Of a stretch of DNA of 64,000 nt, positions 24,838 to 33,412 are shown piece by piece; position 1 is the first letter of the stretch, and each line of letters opens with the position of its first letter. A program made the position numbers and the translations under genes. Origin of the DNA: CAZAPO01 sp044841755 (GTDB taxonomy: Bacteria > Bacteroidota > Bacteroidia > Flavobacteriales > Flavobacteriaceae). The stretch is taken from positions 1 through 64,000 of the forward strand of contig JAXOFM010000002.1 in assembly GCA_044841755.1 (NCBI GenBank), given 5' to 3'. A model generated the notes under the pieces. That model was not told where the DNA came from, searched no databases, and saw only the letters and a program-made list of their open reading frames with translations.

Positions 24838-25263
24838 TTACTTAGCAAACAACTGCCCCATATCTTTAAAAGCTTTAAACTCTAAAGCATTTCCCGAAGG
24901 GTCCAAAAAGAACATGGTTGATTGCTCGCCAACTTGACCTTCAAAACGCGTATAAGGTTCAATGATAAATTCAATTCCTTTTTGTTTTAGGTCTTCTGCA
25001 AAAGGCTGAAATTTATCCCAAGGTAGAACAACTCCAAAGTGAGGTACAGGTACGTTTTTACCATCAACGGGATTAGTATGTAAATCACTTTCTGGTTTTG
25101 GTTTGTAGTGAATTACCATTTGATGTCCAAAGAAGTTAAAATCAACCCAATGATCACTGCTTCTACCTTCTTCACAACCTAAAATGTCTCTATAAAATGT
25201 TCTGCATTCATCTAAATTCCATACGGGAATAGCAAGATGAAAAGGGGAAATAGTTTGACTCAT
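24838..25263 (-). CDS. VOC (glyoxalase/dioxygenase) family protein
   Basis: 141 residues with a single vicinal-oxygen-chelate fold made of two beta-alpha-beta units: an N-terminal [25 protein letters not shown] and a C-terminal [20 protein letters not shown]. The candidate metal ligands are the early His (HLAIPV), a middle His (VPHFGVVL) and the late Glu (NALEFK). Family members include glyoxalases, extradiol dioxygenases and resistance enzymes; the reaction here is not determined. Its start overlaps the end of rluF by 4 bp, so the two are translationally coupled. Confidence 0.8.
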   Translation of the reverse strand: MSQTISPFHLAIPVWNLDECRTFYRDILGCEEGRSSDHWVDFNFFGHQMVIHYKPKPESDLHTNPVDGKNVPVPHFGVVLPWDKFQPFAEDLKQKGIEFIIEPYTRFEGQVGEQSTMFFLDPSGNALEFKAFKDMGQLFAK

Positions 25264-26039
25264 TTTCTTCTGTTTTTTCGTTTAATTGATTGGGAGTAAT
25301 TTTTAGAGCTTGGTTTAAAAACTTTAGAGGAATCAGTCAATAAGTTATTTAAAGTTAATAGCTCTTCCTCAGTAAGTTTCCTGTATTTACCAATAGGAAC
25401 GTCCAAATTAATGTTCATTATTCTGGTACGTTTTAGCTTGGTAACTTCATAGCCCAAATATTCACACATTCTTCTAATTTGTCGATTAAGACCTTGGGTA
25501 AGAATAATACTAAAGGTGTTTCGGCTTAACTTTTTGACCTTACACTTTTTAGTAACAGTGTCTAGTATTGGAACACCATTAGACATGCGTTCTACAAAAG
25601 TTTGAGAGATGGATTTCTTAACCGTTACCACATATTCTTTTTCATGATTGTTGCTCGCTCTAAGTATTTTATTTACAATATCACCATCATCTGTCAGTAA
25701 AATTAACCCTTCACTTGGTTTGTCGAGACGACCAATAGGAAAGATACGTTTGTGATAATTGATGAAGTCTATGATATTATCTTTTTCAACTCTTGTATCT
25801 GTTGTGCAAACAATACCTATAGGTTTGTTAAAGGCTAAATAAGTGCGATTTTTTTTCTCATTCTTTATGAGCTCACCATCAACTGCAATTACATCTTCTT
25901 GAGAAACTTTTACACCCATTTCAGGAAGATTACCATTCACTGTTACTCTACCTTCATCAATAAGTTTGTCCGCCGCTCTTCGAGAGCAATAACCAACTTC
26001 ACTTAAATATTTATTAAGTCGTGTGAGTTTTTCTTCCAT
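25260..26039 (-). CDS. rluF: 23S rRNA pseudouridine(2604) synthase RluF
   Basis: 259 residues. N-terminal S4 RNA-binding domain ([20 protein letters not shown]), then the RsuA/RluB/E/F catalytic domain with [19 protein letters not shown] holding the catalytic Asp (near residue 105), [10 protein letters not shown], and [20 protein letters not shown]. The wording [16 protein letters not shown] and TRIMNI is specific to RluF rather than RluB or RsuA. A basic tail ends KRKNRRK. It lies in a leftward run (lipoprotein, cupin, hydrolase, rluF, VOC) with gaps of 0-12 bp or overlaps. Confidence 0.9.
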   Translation of the reverse strand: MEEKLTRLNKYLSEVGYCSRRAADKLIDEGRVTVNGNLPEMGVKVSQEDVIAVDGELIKNEKKNRTYLAFNKPIGIVCTTDTRVEKDNIIDFINYHKRIFPIGRLDKPSEGLILLTDDGDIVNKILRASNNHEKEYVVTVKKSISQTFVERMSNGVPILDTVTKKCKVKKLSRNTFSIILTQGLNRQIRRMCEYLGYEVTKLKRTRIMNINLDVPIGKYRKLTEEELLTLNNLLTDSSKVFKPSSKNYSQSIKRKNRRK

Positions 26040-26051
26040 GGGATAAAAATA

Positions 26052-26891
26052 CTACTTATTATCTTCTTTGATAAAGTCTAAAATAGTTTTAGTGACCGAT
26101 TGATCATTTAGTGAATGCCCAAGTCCTTTTGTAGATACTAACTTGCTTCCTTTTAATTCTTTCTCAATCATTTTTGCGTCAGAATAAGGAATAACATTGT
26201 CGTGTGTGTCATGAATTATTAGCCCATCTGCTGTGATCTCTTTTGCAAATTTTGAAGTCGAAAAATCACTTGGTTCTGAACCAAAACGTTCGATTATTAT
26301 TCGTTGTAAACTTTTTTCAATTTTTTTGTTATAACCTAATAATTTGACATAGTCTTTTAAAATTCCCTCAAACTCTGAAGGAGCTCCAAGTAAAATCATT
26401 TTCTGTATAGACGTCAGCTGATATTTTTGCTGAAAGAATACTGAAGCCATACCACCAACCGAATGTCCAATTATTATCTGCGGTTGGTGTTTTTGAGCAA
26501 CAACATTAATAAACTCAGAATAGAGTAGTGCATTGAAAAGTTTACTTCCCGAAGCGCCATGAGCTGGAGCATCAAGAGCTATAATATTAAAGTCTTCTTC
26601 AATGAAAGATCTTATTTTTCTTTTCCAACGAGCAGCATTACTCTCCCAACCATGTGCAAGAAGAATAGTTGTTTTCTTTCCTTTCCAATGGTAAGTTGCA
26701 ATTTCCAAATCTTCATAAATGAGTTTTTCTTTATTTGCCGAACTTAAAAACGCCTCATTTCTTTGGTCTAGCTTCCCTTTTCTGGGAGTAGAAAATATAT
26801 GTAAAGCTTTGTTCGCTGCATAGTTACTTGAAACGTAGCTTAAAACATTTAAATATTTACCAACCAGCTTAATAATGTATTTCTCCATCAA
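26052..26891 (-). CDS. Alpha/beta hydrolase
   Basis: 279 residues with the alpha/beta hydrolase fold. LLAHGWESNAARW is the oxyanion strand. IIIGHSVGGMASVF carries the nucleophilic Ser (about residue 143). IIHDTHDNVIPYSDA carries the acid Asp, and GLGHSLNDQSV the catalytic His. All three catalytic residues are present. There is no signal peptide, so it is cytoplasmic or membrane-associated. The substrate is unknown; probably an esterase or lipase-like enzyme. A second Met lies at codon 2, so the start may be 26888. It is 12 bp upstream of rluF in the same probable operon. Confidence 0.85.
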   Translation of the reverse strand: MMEKYIIKLVGKYLNVLSYVSSNYAANKALHIFSTPRKGKLDQRNEAFLSSANKEKLIYEDLEIATYHWKGKKTTILLAHGWESNAARWKRKIRSFIEEDFNIIALDAPAHGASGSKLFNALLYSEFINVVAQKHQPQIIIGHSVGGMASVFFQQKYQLTSIQKMILLGAPSEFEGILKDYVKLLGYNKKIEKSLQRIIIERFGSEPSDFSTSKFAKEITADGLIIHDTHDNVIPYSDAKMIEKELKGSKLVSTKGLGHSLNDQSVTKTILDFIKEDNK

Positions 26892-26899
26892 CTAATAAG

Positions 26900-27262
26900 T
26901 TAATCTTCTCTGTGGACTTTCTCCATTGAAAATGCTGGTATGCAAATTGCAATATATTCACATTCTTCAATAAACGGATTGGAATATTGCACACGAACAT
27001 TTTTATGAATCTTAATTGATTCTCCTGCCTTTAAAACTATCGTTTCACCATCCACGATAAACTGCTTTTGCCCTCTGATGATATAAGTGTATTCATCAAA
27101 TTCTGGAGTCTGAAAAGGCTCACTCCAACCAGGAGGAGCTACCATATGTGCAATACTTATGTTTGCATCTCCAGTAGTAGCATGCCCAAAATGTTCTTCA
27201 ATGAGTTTACCGTCATTAGTAGGAACAATAAAAGGATTTTTTTGAATGGTGTATTTTTTCAT
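26900..27262 (-). CDS. Cupin domain protein
   Basis: 120 residues forming one small beta-barrel cupin. The region around EPFQTPEFDEYTYIIRGQKQFIVDGETIVLKAGESIKIHKNVRVQYSNP follows the two cupin motifs, but the metal-binding His pair of motif 1 is not complete, so metal binding is uncertain. There is no DNA-binding domain. Its ATG directly follows the stop codon of the upstream lipoprotein gene, implying coupled translation. Function unknown. Confidence 0.75.
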   Translation of the reverse strand: MKKYTIQKNPFIVPTNDGKLIEEHFGHATTGDANISIAHMVAPPGWSEPFQTPEFDEYTYIIRGQKQFIVDGETIVLKAGESIKIHKNVRVQYSNPFIEECEYIAICIPAFSMEKVHRED

Positions 27263-27817
27263 CTAAAACCACTGTATAAAAAAGTTCTTGATCTTAGCAG
27301 TTTCAGGAATTTGAATGGCTTCTATTTTTGTATCCAGATCAAAGCGCAATTCTGAAGGTAATTCACTTCTGGCAATAGTGAAATAAGCGTTAATCTCATC
27401 TACCGAAACAATGATGGTGCCTAATGTGTTCTCTATTCCTGAAATATTATAATTGTCTTTAATATCCTTAAAAGTACTTTTACTATTTAATCCTTTTTCG
27501 GTTTTAAAGCGCTCGTCAATTACTCTAACTGTTCTAATAGTTGAGGTTTCATCTAAAGATTGGGCAGGAGAGAGTACTAATAATTGTTTTCCGCCTTTTT
27601 CAAATACAATGATATCACTTGAGCTTCCTGCAAAATCATCTCCATCAATAGGGTTGATAATGGAGTCATTAGGAAAAACTGTTTTAAGATCTGCAACTAA
27701 AGTGGAATCGTTTAAAAAACCAACATTTTGTTTTGATATTGCAAAAGGGTCTTGAGGTTTAGAACAAGAGGTGAAAACTACAAGCAGTATAAAAAATGAT
27801 AGAATTGTTTTTTTCAT
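27263..27817 (-). CDS. Hypothetical lipoprotein
   Basis: 184 residues. Signal peptide and lipobox MKKTILSFFILLVVFTSC (Cys18). The mature part (IVFEKGGKQLLVLSPAQ, ETSTIRTVRVIDERFKTEKGLNSKSTFKDI) is a mixed alpha/beta sequence with no recognised enzyme motif. The RFKTEKGLNSKSTFKDIKDNY wording resembles small flavobacterial envelope lipoproteins. It heads the leftward run continuing through the cupin, hydrolase, rluF and VOC genes. Confidence 0.75.
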   Translation of the reverse strand: MKKTILSFFILLVVFTSCSKPQDPFAISKQNVGFLNDSTLVADLKTVFPNDSIINPIDGDDFAGSSSDIIVFEKGGKQLLVLSPAQSLDETSTIRTVRVIDERFKTEKGLNSKSTFKDIKDNYNISGIENTLGTIIVSVDEINAYFTIARSELPSELRFDLDTKIEAIQIPETAKIKNFFIQWF

Positions 27818-27842
27818 GAATGTGTTAGATTTAATTTTTTAT

Positions 27843-27860
27843 AAAAAGGGTAAACACCCA
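27843..27860 (-). terminator. Short terminator-like hairpin after the HerA-like gene
   Basis: Read on the minus strand: GGGT-GTTT-ACCC followed by a T-run, just beyond the stop at 27864. The stem is only 4 bp. Confidence 0.4.
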
Positions 27861-27863
27861 ATT

Positions 27864-29399
27864 TTACTTAACAACTTTTTTTAATATTCCGAATACAGCA
27901 CGAATAAAAGTTGCGCTGGTCAATACCTTAACGACAGGATTTTGTCGTTGGTATCCACTTGACTTTCTTCTTTTTGTTTTTGAAGCTTTTTCGCGTTCTT
28001 TTTCCTGAAGTAAACGCTCTTCTTCTTTTTTTCTAAGCGCCACAGATTTTTTAATCTTTTCGTTCAAAATTTCATAAGCACTTTCACGATCAATGTCTTC
28101 GTTATACTTCAAGATTAGTTTAGATTCGTCTAATAACTGATTTAGTTCTTTATCAGTTAAAATATCCATTCTACTCATTGGTGCTCGCATCATTGTTGCA
28201 GCTAATGGAGTAGGTCTCCCTTTTTCATCAAGAGCTGAAACTAAAGCTTCACCAATACCAAGTGATGTCAATACCTCTGCAGTATCGTAATACTCGGTAT
28301 CAGGATAGTTTTGTGCGGTGAGTTTTATTGCTTTTCTGTCTTTTGCAGTAAAAGCTCTTAAAGCATGTTGAACTTTTAAACCTAACTGACTCAACACAGC
28401 TTCAGGAACATCTGTTGGATTTTGAGTAACAAAATACAAGCCAATACCTTTACTCCTAATTAACTTTACAATGCTTTCAATTTGATTCAAAAGCGCTTTA
28501 GATGCTTCATTAAATATAAGGTGAGCTTCATCAATAAACATTACTAACTCTGGTCTTCCAGAGTCTCCTTGCTCAGGAAAAGTTTCGTAAATCTCAGCTA
28601 ACAAACTCAACATGAATGTTGAGAATAATTTAGGTCTGTCTTGAATATCTGTTAATCTTATAATATTGATATAACCTCTGCCATCAGGTGTAATTCTTGT
28701 TAGATCTTCAACCTCGAAACTCTTTTCACCAAAAAAGATATCACCTCCTTGTTGTTCCAATTCTACAATTCTGCGTAAGATAGCTCCAGTAGATGCTGTT
28801 GAAATTCTACCATAAGCCTCTTCAAATTCTTTCTTTCCTTCGCCAGTAGCATATTGTAAAATCTTTTTGAAATCCTTAAGGTCTAATAAAGGGAGTTTAT
28901 TGTCATCGCAATATTTAAAGATTACTGCGATAATTCCAGCTTGAGTTTCCGACACGTCTAAAATTCTGGAAATTAAAACAGGACCAAATTCACTAACTGT
29001 AGCTCGAAGACGAACACCATCTTGCTCAGAAAGCGACATGATCTCTACTGGAAACTTCTTTGCCTCAAATGGTAACCCTATCTTTTCATGACGCTCATCA
29101 ATTTTAGGATGTCCGGGACTTGGTTGCGCAAGACCACTTAGGTCACCTTTAATGTCCATCAATAAAACAGGAATACCTTGATTACTTAAATTTTCGGCAA
29201 GCACCTGAAGTGTTTTTGTCTTTCCTGTACCTGTAGCTCCAGCAATCAGTCCATGTCTGTTCATGGTTTTTAAAGGCACTTTTACAAAAGCGTTCTTTAC
29301 GGTTTCCTCATCTAAAATAGCCGAACCAAGTGTAATATAATCCCCTTTAAAAGTGTTTCCTTCAGTAATATGGTCAAAGAATTTTTCCTGTCTATCCAT
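27864..29399 (-). CDS. HerA-like (DUF853) P-loop ATPase
   Basis: 511 residues. Walker A GATGTGKTKTLQVLAENLS (about 53-60), a Walker B strand with LVMFIDEAHLIF, and YFVTQNPTDVPEAVLSQLG, which follow the HerA/FtsK superfamily DUF853 (YjgR-like) pattern. The C-terminus is Lys/Arg/Glu-rich, probably coiled (KKEEERLLQEKEREKASKTKRRK). HerA-like proteins are hexameric DNA-translocating ATPases, but the physiological role of this subfamily is not established. No NurA nuclease partner is adjacent. Confidence 0.88.
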   Translation of the reverse strand: MDRQEKFFDHITEGNTFKGDYITLGSAILDEETVKNAFVKVPLKTMNRHGLIAGATGTGKTKTLQVLAENLSNQGIPVLLMDIKGDLSGLAQPSPGHPKIDERHEKIGLPFEAKKFPVEIMSLSEQDGVRLRATVSEFGPVLISRILDVSETQAGIIAVIFKYCDDNKLPLLDLKDFKKILQYATGEGKKEFEEAYGRISTASTGAILRRIVELEQQGGDIFFGEKSFEVEDLTRITPDGRGYINIIRLTDIQDRPKLFSTFMLSLLAEIYETFPEQGDSGRPELVMFIDEAHLIFNEASKALLNQIESIVKLIRSKGIGLYFVTQNPTDVPEAVLSQLGLKVQHALRAFTAKDRKAIKLTAQNYPDTEYYDTAEVLTSLGIGEALVSALDEKGRPTPLAATMMRAPMSRMDILTDKELNQLLDESKLILKYNEDIDRESAYEILNEKIKKSVALRKKEEERLLQEKEREKASKTKRRKSSGYQRQNPVVKVLTSATFIRAVFGILKKVVK

Positions 29400-29514
29400 G
29401 ATTATAGAATTTGCATAAAAGTAAGGTAATTTTCTACTACATTAAAATCAATTTGCTACAAAATAGGTGCGAATAATTGCTGAAAATGTATACAACAACT
29501 GCATACTAATTAAC

Positions 29515-29522
29515 TATCTTTG
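29515..29522 (+). promoter_or_regulatory. queE promoter -7 element, predicted leaderless
   Basis: TATCTTTG, an exact consensus match, lies only 6 nt before the queE ATG (29529). Transcription would begin at or beside the start codon. No preQ1 riboswitch fold fits in such a leader. Confidence 0.65.
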
Positions 29523-29528
29523 TGCACG

Positions 29529-30158
29529 ATGAATAAAGAAATTCAAGAACGCGTGAATAGTGGCGAAATGCTTCCTTTAATGGAAGAATTTTACACAATC
29601 CAAGGAGAAGGATATTTTAAAGGTACTGCCGCTTATTTTATAAGAATTGGAGGCTGCGATGTCGGTTGTCATTGGTGTGATGTTAAGGAAAGTTGGGATG
29701 CTAATTTGCATCCACCTACAGAAACTACAATAATTATAGATAATGCCTTAAAGTATAGTGATACCATTGTAGTAACTGGAGGAGAACCACTAACTTGGGA
29801 TATGTCGAAGCTTACTGCAGGACTAAGGGAAAAAGGAGCCAAAACTCACATAGAAACGTCAGGAGCTTATAAGTTAACCGGAGATTGGGATTGGATTTGT
29901 TTATCACCAAAAAAACTAAAACTTCCTACTCAAGAAGTATACGATAATGCCGACGAGTTAAAAGTAATTGTTTACAATAAAAGTGATCTAAAATTTGCTG
30001 AAGAACAAGCTTCAAAAGTAAATGGCAATTGTATTCTATATCTGCAGCCTGAATGGAGCAAAAGAGATAAGGTGATTCCGCTTATTGTAGATTATGTAAT
30101 GGAAAATCCTAAATGGAAGGTATCATTGCAAACACATAAATATTTGAATATACCATAA
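29529..30158 (+). CDS. queE: 7-carboxy-7-deazaguanine synthase QueE
   Basis: 209 residues from the ATG at 29529; an upstream TTG at 29520 lies inside the promoter -7 element and is rejected. It is a radical SAM enzyme with Cys43-X3-Cys47-X2-Cys50 (GGCDVGCHWCD), preceded by FYTIQGEGYFKGTAAYFIRIGG and followed by VVTGGEPLTW, all QueE hallmarks. It converts 6-carboxytetrahydropterin to 7-carboxy-7-deazaguanine in queuosine/preQ0 synthesis. GTP cyclohydrolase (folE, 51921-52598) in this window makes the pathway's starting compound. No queC/D/F genes are adjacent. Confidence 0.95.
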   Translation: MNKEIQERVNSGEMLPLMEEFYTIQGEGYFKGTAAYFIRIGGCDVGCHWCDVKESWDANLHPPTETTIIIDNALKYSDTIVVTGGEPLTWDMSKLTAGLREKGAKTHIETSGAYKLTGDWDWICLSPKKLKLPTQEVYDNADELKVIVYNKSDLKFAEEQASKVNGNCILYLQPEWSKRDKVIPLIVDYVMENPKWKVSLQTHKYLNIP

Positions 30159-30160
30159 TA

Positions 30161-30190
30161 AAAAAAGCCACCTAAAAGGGCGGCTTTTTT
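30161..30190. terminator. Bidirectional terminator between queE and the DUF2911 gene
   Basis: Stem AAAAAAGCC...GGCTTTTTT around a CC/GG pair and small loop, with A- and T-tracts on both sides, between two convergent stop codons. Confidence 0.85.
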
Positions 30191-30209
30191 ATTTTAATAT
30201 ATATACTTC

Positions 30210-30716
30210 TTATTTAACAGGAATTAAAAGGTGTACTTTGTCCCAAGCAAATTTCACTCCTTTTTCATTTACCTTAAATGCCATTTGTTCGACACTCTTA
30301 TCTCCTTTCATAGGTGAAACCTTCAATCGAACTACATCATTTTCTGCGCTGTATCCATTAGATCCCCAAGCATCGTTCTTTTTACTTAACGCAATAACCC
30401 ACTTTTCTCCTTTGTTTGGAATAATGAACAATCCATACTTCCCAGCTGGAACTTTTTGACCGCCAATAGTTACTTCCTTGTCAAATGAAATTGTTGTGTT
30501 TTCATTAGCTCCTGCCCTCCATACTTTTCCGAAAGGCACTAATTCTCCCCATATTACTCTATCTCTAACACTTGGTGCTCCATAATCTACTTCAACAGCA
30601 ACTTCTCCAATATTTCCGGTTGCTTGTTTTCTTGGACTTTTTTGAGCTGTTACATCAGTAGAAAGTAACATTATAAATGATAAAGCGATTGCTGATAAAA
30701 TTGATGATTTTTTCAT
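30210..30716 (-). CDS. DUF2911 domain exported protein
   Basis: 168 residues. Signal peptide (MKKSSILSAIALSFIMLLSTDVTAQ), then the DUF2911 domain: VDYGAPSVRDRVIWGELVPFGKVWRAGANENTTISF, GKYGLFIIPNKGEKWVIALSK and a C-terminal WDKVHLLIPVK. This family is widespread in Bacteroidota and predicted periplasmic; its function is unknown. TAACTTTA (30742-30749 on the plus strand, read on the minus) is a one-mismatch -7 box 25 bp upstream. It is monocistronic and convergent with queE. Confidence 0.88.
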   Translation of the reverse strand: MKKSSILSAIALSFIMLLSTDVTAQKSPRKQATGNIGEVAVEVDYGAPSVRDRVIWGELVPFGKVWRAGANENTTISFDKEVTIGGQKVPAGKYGLFIIPNKGEKWVIALSKKNDAWGSNGYSAENDVVRLKVSPMKGDKSVEQMAFKVNEKGVKFAWDKVHLLIPVK

Positions 30717-30860
30717 AATAGTTTTTATTTAGTTATTGAGTTAAAGTTATCAATTCGATTTTCTAAAAGTCGAAAGGTTTTGTTAAACTTTACAGTTTTT
30801 AGTTGGAATCGCTGAAATGCGCGTTTTGTATTTCATTTATAACTATAAACACATTTTAAT

Positions 30861-30875
30861 GTTACATATTGTAAC
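30861..30875 (+). promoter_or_regulatory. Inverted repeat upstream of asnB (possible operator)
   Basis: GTTACA-TAT-TGTAAC is a perfect 6-bp-arm palindrome ~75 bp before asnB and ~40 bp before a near-consensus -7 element CATATTTG (30916-30923). Short palindromes are frequent in AT-rich DNA, so support is modest. Confidence 0.35.
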
Positions 30876-30949
30876 TAATATTTAATTTTGTGTTTTTAAA
30901 TTGTAATATCAGTATCATATTTGTACTATAATTATAAATGAACAAGATT

Positions 30950-32611
30950 ATGTGCGGAATTGTATGTGCATTCGATTTAAAAAAGAAGTCAGAAACATTA
31001 AGGCCTCAAATTTTAGAAATGGCGAAAAAGATTCGTCATCGTGGACCAGACTGGAGCGGAATCTACAGTGATGACAAAGCTATTCTAGCGCATGAGCGTT
31101 TAGCAATTGTTGACCCAGCTTCTGGAAAGCAACCATTATTTAGCGAAGATAAAAAATTGATACTAGCCGCTAACGGTGAGATTTATAACCATAGAGAGCT
31201 ACGTTCTCGATTCCCAGATTATAAATTTCAAACACAAAGTGACTGTGAAGTTATTCTGGCGCTTTATAAAGAAAAGGGCGTTGACTTTGTTGACGAAATG
31301 AATGGAATCTTCGGATTCGCAATTTATGATGCTGAAAAAGATGAGTATTTCGTTGCTCGCGATCACATGGGAATCATTCCTTTGTACATTGGTTGGGACC
31401 AAAACGGAACATTCTATGTAGCTTCTGAGTTAAAGGCGTTAGAAGGACATTGTACAAAAATTGAGTTATTCCCTCCAGGACATTATCTATCGAGTAAAGA
31501 TGGAGAGTTTGTAAAGTGGTACAAGCGAGATTGGACTGATTATGATGCCGTAAAAGAAAATGAAACTTCTATAGAAGAGGTACGTCAAGCACTTGAGGAT
31601 GCAGTGCATAGACAATTAATGAGTGATGTGCCTTATGGTGTGTTATTATCAGGAGGACTGGATTCTTCGGTTACTTCTGCTATTGCAAAAAAATATGCGC
31701 AAAGACGTATTGAAGCTGATGACAAGACTGAAGCTTGGTGGCCACAATTGCATAGTTTTTCTGTGGGGCTTGAAGGTTCTCCAGATTTAGCTGCAGCTCA
31801 AAAAGTAGCAGATCATATTGGTACTGTACATCACGAAATTAAGTTTACAATTCAAGAAGGTTTGGATGCTATAAAAGATGTGATCTATAACCTTGAAACC
31901 TATGATATTACCACTGTAAGAGCATCAACTCCAATGTACTTAATGGCGAGAGTTATTAAGTCTATGGGAATAAAAATGGTATTGTCTGGTGAAGGAGCAG
32001 ATGAGATATTTGGTGGTTACTTGTATTTCCACAAGGCACCAAACGCTCAGGAATTTCATGAAGAGACAGTTCGTAAATTAGATAAGTTGCATATGTATGA
32101 TTGTAACAGAGCTAACAAGAGTTTAGCGGCTTGGGGAATAGAAGGACGTGTGCCATTCTTAGATAAAGAATTTATGGATGTTGCAATGCGAATTAACCCT
32201 AAAGATAAAATGATCAATGGTGAGCGCATGGAGAAGTGGGTAATTAGAAAAGCTTTTGAAAGTTATTTACCAGAAAGTGTGGCCTGGAGACAGAAAGAAC
32301 AGTTTAGTGATGGTGTTGGTTACAGTTGGATTGATACCTTAAAGGAAGTTGTTGAAGCTTCAGTAACAGATGAGCAATTGGAAAATGCTAAATACAAGTT
32401 CCCAATTCAAACTCCTACCACAAAGGAAGAGTTTTATTATCGTTCAATTTTCGCAGAGCATTTTCCAAGTGATGCGGCAGCATTATGTGTGCCTCAAGAA
32501 CCAAGTGTAGCTTGTAGTACAAAAATTGCGTTAGAATGGGACGAAGCATTTAAAAACATGAATGAACCTTCTGGACGAGCGGTGGCAAAAGTTCACGAAG
32601 ATGCATATTAA
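30950..32611 (+). CDS. asnB: Asparagine synthase (glutamine-hydrolysing) B
   Basis: 553 residues from the ATG at 30950. This start is chosen because it gives MCGIV, whose Cys2 becomes the N-terminal glutaminase nucleophile; an in-frame ATG at 30938 would bury it. The glutaminase (class II GATase) domain spans 1-~200 (RHRGPDWSG, HERLAIVDP, NGEIYNH). The synthetase domain has the PP-loop SGGLDSS near residue 232 and SGEGADEIFGGY. It makes asparagine from aspartate, glutamine and ATP. The length matches E. coli AsnB. Confidence 0.97.
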   Translation: MCGIVCAFDLKKKSETLRPQILEMAKKIRHRGPDWSGIYSDDKAILAHERLAIVDPASGKQPLFSEDKKLILAANGEIYNHRELRSRFPDYKFQTQSDCEVILALYKEKGVDFVDEMNGIFGFAIYDAEKDEYFVARDHMGIIPLYIGWDQNGTFYVASELKALEGHCTKIELFPPGHYLSSKDGEFVKWYKRDWTDYDAVKENETSIEEVRQALEDAVHRQLMSDVPYGVLLSGGLDSSVTSAIAKKYAQRRIEADDKTEAWWPQLHSFSVGLEGSPDLAAAQKVADHIGTVHHEIKFTIQEGLDAIKDVIYNLETYDITTVRASTPMYLMARVIKSMGIKMVLSGEGADEIFGGYLYFHKAPNAQEFHEETVRKLDKLHMYDCNRANKSLAAWGIEGRVPFLDKEFMDVAMRINPKDKMINGERMEKWVIRKAFESYLPESVAWRQKEQFSDGVGYSWIDTLKEVVEASVTDEQLENAKYKFPIQTPTTKEEFYYRSIFAEHFPSDAAALCVPQEPSVACSTKIALEWDEAFKNMNEPSGRAVAKVHEDAY

Positions 32612-32647
32612 TGTAACTAATTTTGGTTGGTAAGTTAGTTATCAAAA

Positions 32648-32677
32648 AGAGGTTGGCGATTGCCAACCTTTTTTGTT
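32648..32677 (+). terminator. Rho-independent terminator after asnB
   Basis: Stem AGGTTGGC/GCCAACCT with loop GATT and a following T-run, 38 bp past the stop codon. Confidence 0.92.
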
Positions 32678-32740
32678 TTTAGAATGTAAGAATTAATGTA
32701 AATTATCAATATTATGTCTTGAAACGCCTATATTTACTGT

Positions 32741-32773
32741 AAATGACAGATAGGTGACATTTAAATGACGTGT
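32741..32773 (+). promoter_or_regulatory. Three tandem 11-bp TGAC boxes (PhoB/OmpR-like operator)
   Basis: Three TGAC cores begin at 32744, 32755 and 32766, exactly 11 bp apart. With flanks they read ATGACAG, GTGACAT and ATGACGT, separated by 4-bp spacers. On the minus strand these are CTGTCAT, ATGTCAC and ACGTCAT, close to the PHO-box half-site CTGTCAT with its 4-bp AT-rich spacer. They end 20 bp upstream of the -7 box of the XRE operon. Confidence 0.5.
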
Positions 32774-32793
32774 AAAAAACCAACCCTTTACTC

Positions 32794-32801
32794 TAGATTT
32801 G
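32794..32801 (+). promoter_or_regulatory. XRE-CPBP-epimerase operon promoter -7 element
   Basis: TAGATTTG, an exact consensus match, 19 bp before the ATG of the XRE regulator gene. Confidence 0.7.
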
Positions 32802-32820
32802 TACCATCAAAATACACGAA

Positions 32821-33390
32821 ATGAAAAATCAATTGTTAAGCGAAAATTTAATTTACCAAAGAAAGCTTAAAGGGTACACTCAGGAAGAACTTTCTGATAA
32901 AACTACAGTAGGTGTTCGTACAATTCAACGTATAGAAAAGGGTGAAGTGCAACCACATTTGCAAACTGTAAAATTATTAGCAGCCGGTTTAGATGTTGAC
33001 GTTGATGACTTGTTGATTTTAGATGATCCTAATGAAGAAGTGATTCAACGTAAATGGATGTTGTTAATTCATGGAATACCTTTTTTAGGACTAATCATTC
33101 CGTTTGGAAATATATTAATTCCACTTTTTGTTTGGATTAGTAAAGCCAACGATAATAAAGTATATGATGTACATGGTCGTGCCGTTGTTAACTTTCATTC
33201 CTCCATAAATTTATACTTTGTCCTATCTCTGTTACTATTTTTTGTAATTCCTGGATTCAATTTTTTTATAACAGGAGCAGTATTTCTTTTTGGACTTATA
33301 GTAAGTATCATAAATATTTCATCTGCATTAGATAGGCAAACCTGTAATTACCCTTTATCAATTCCTTTTTTAAAACCAAGAAAGGATTAA
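32821..33390 (+). CDS. XRE-family HTH regulator fused to a DUF4870 membrane domain
   Basis: 189 residues. Residues 5-60 are a helix-turn-helix of the XRE/Cro type (LIYQRKLKGYTQEELSDKTTVGVRTIQRIEKGEVQPHLQTVKLLA). From ~75 on, hydrophobic segments (LLIHGIPFLGLIIPFGNILIPLFVWIS and LYFVLSLLLFFVIPGF) and the VHGRAVVNFHSSI pattern match DUF4870. It is thus a membrane-tethered DNA-binding protein. It is the first gene of a four-gene run with two CPBP proteases and a dipeptide epimerase (gaps 22, 1 and 18 bp), and may regulate this run in response to membrane events; that is inference. Confidence 0.85.
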   Translation: MKNQLLSENLIYQRKLKGYTQEELSDKTTVGVRTIQRIEKGEVQPHLQTVKLLAAGLDVDVDDLLILDDPNEEVIQRKWMLLIHGIPFLGLIIPFGNILIPLFVWISKANDNKVYDVHGRAVVNFHSSINLYFVLSLLLFFVIPGFNFFITGAVFLFGLIVSIINISSALDRQTCNYPLSIPFLKPRKD

Positions 33391-33412
33391 CCATTTTTAA
33401 ATACTGAAAAAT

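Noticed and set aside
29401..29528. preQ1 riboswitch before queE
   Set aside because: The promoter abuts the start codon, so there is no transcribed leader, and no preQ1 aptamer pattern was seen.
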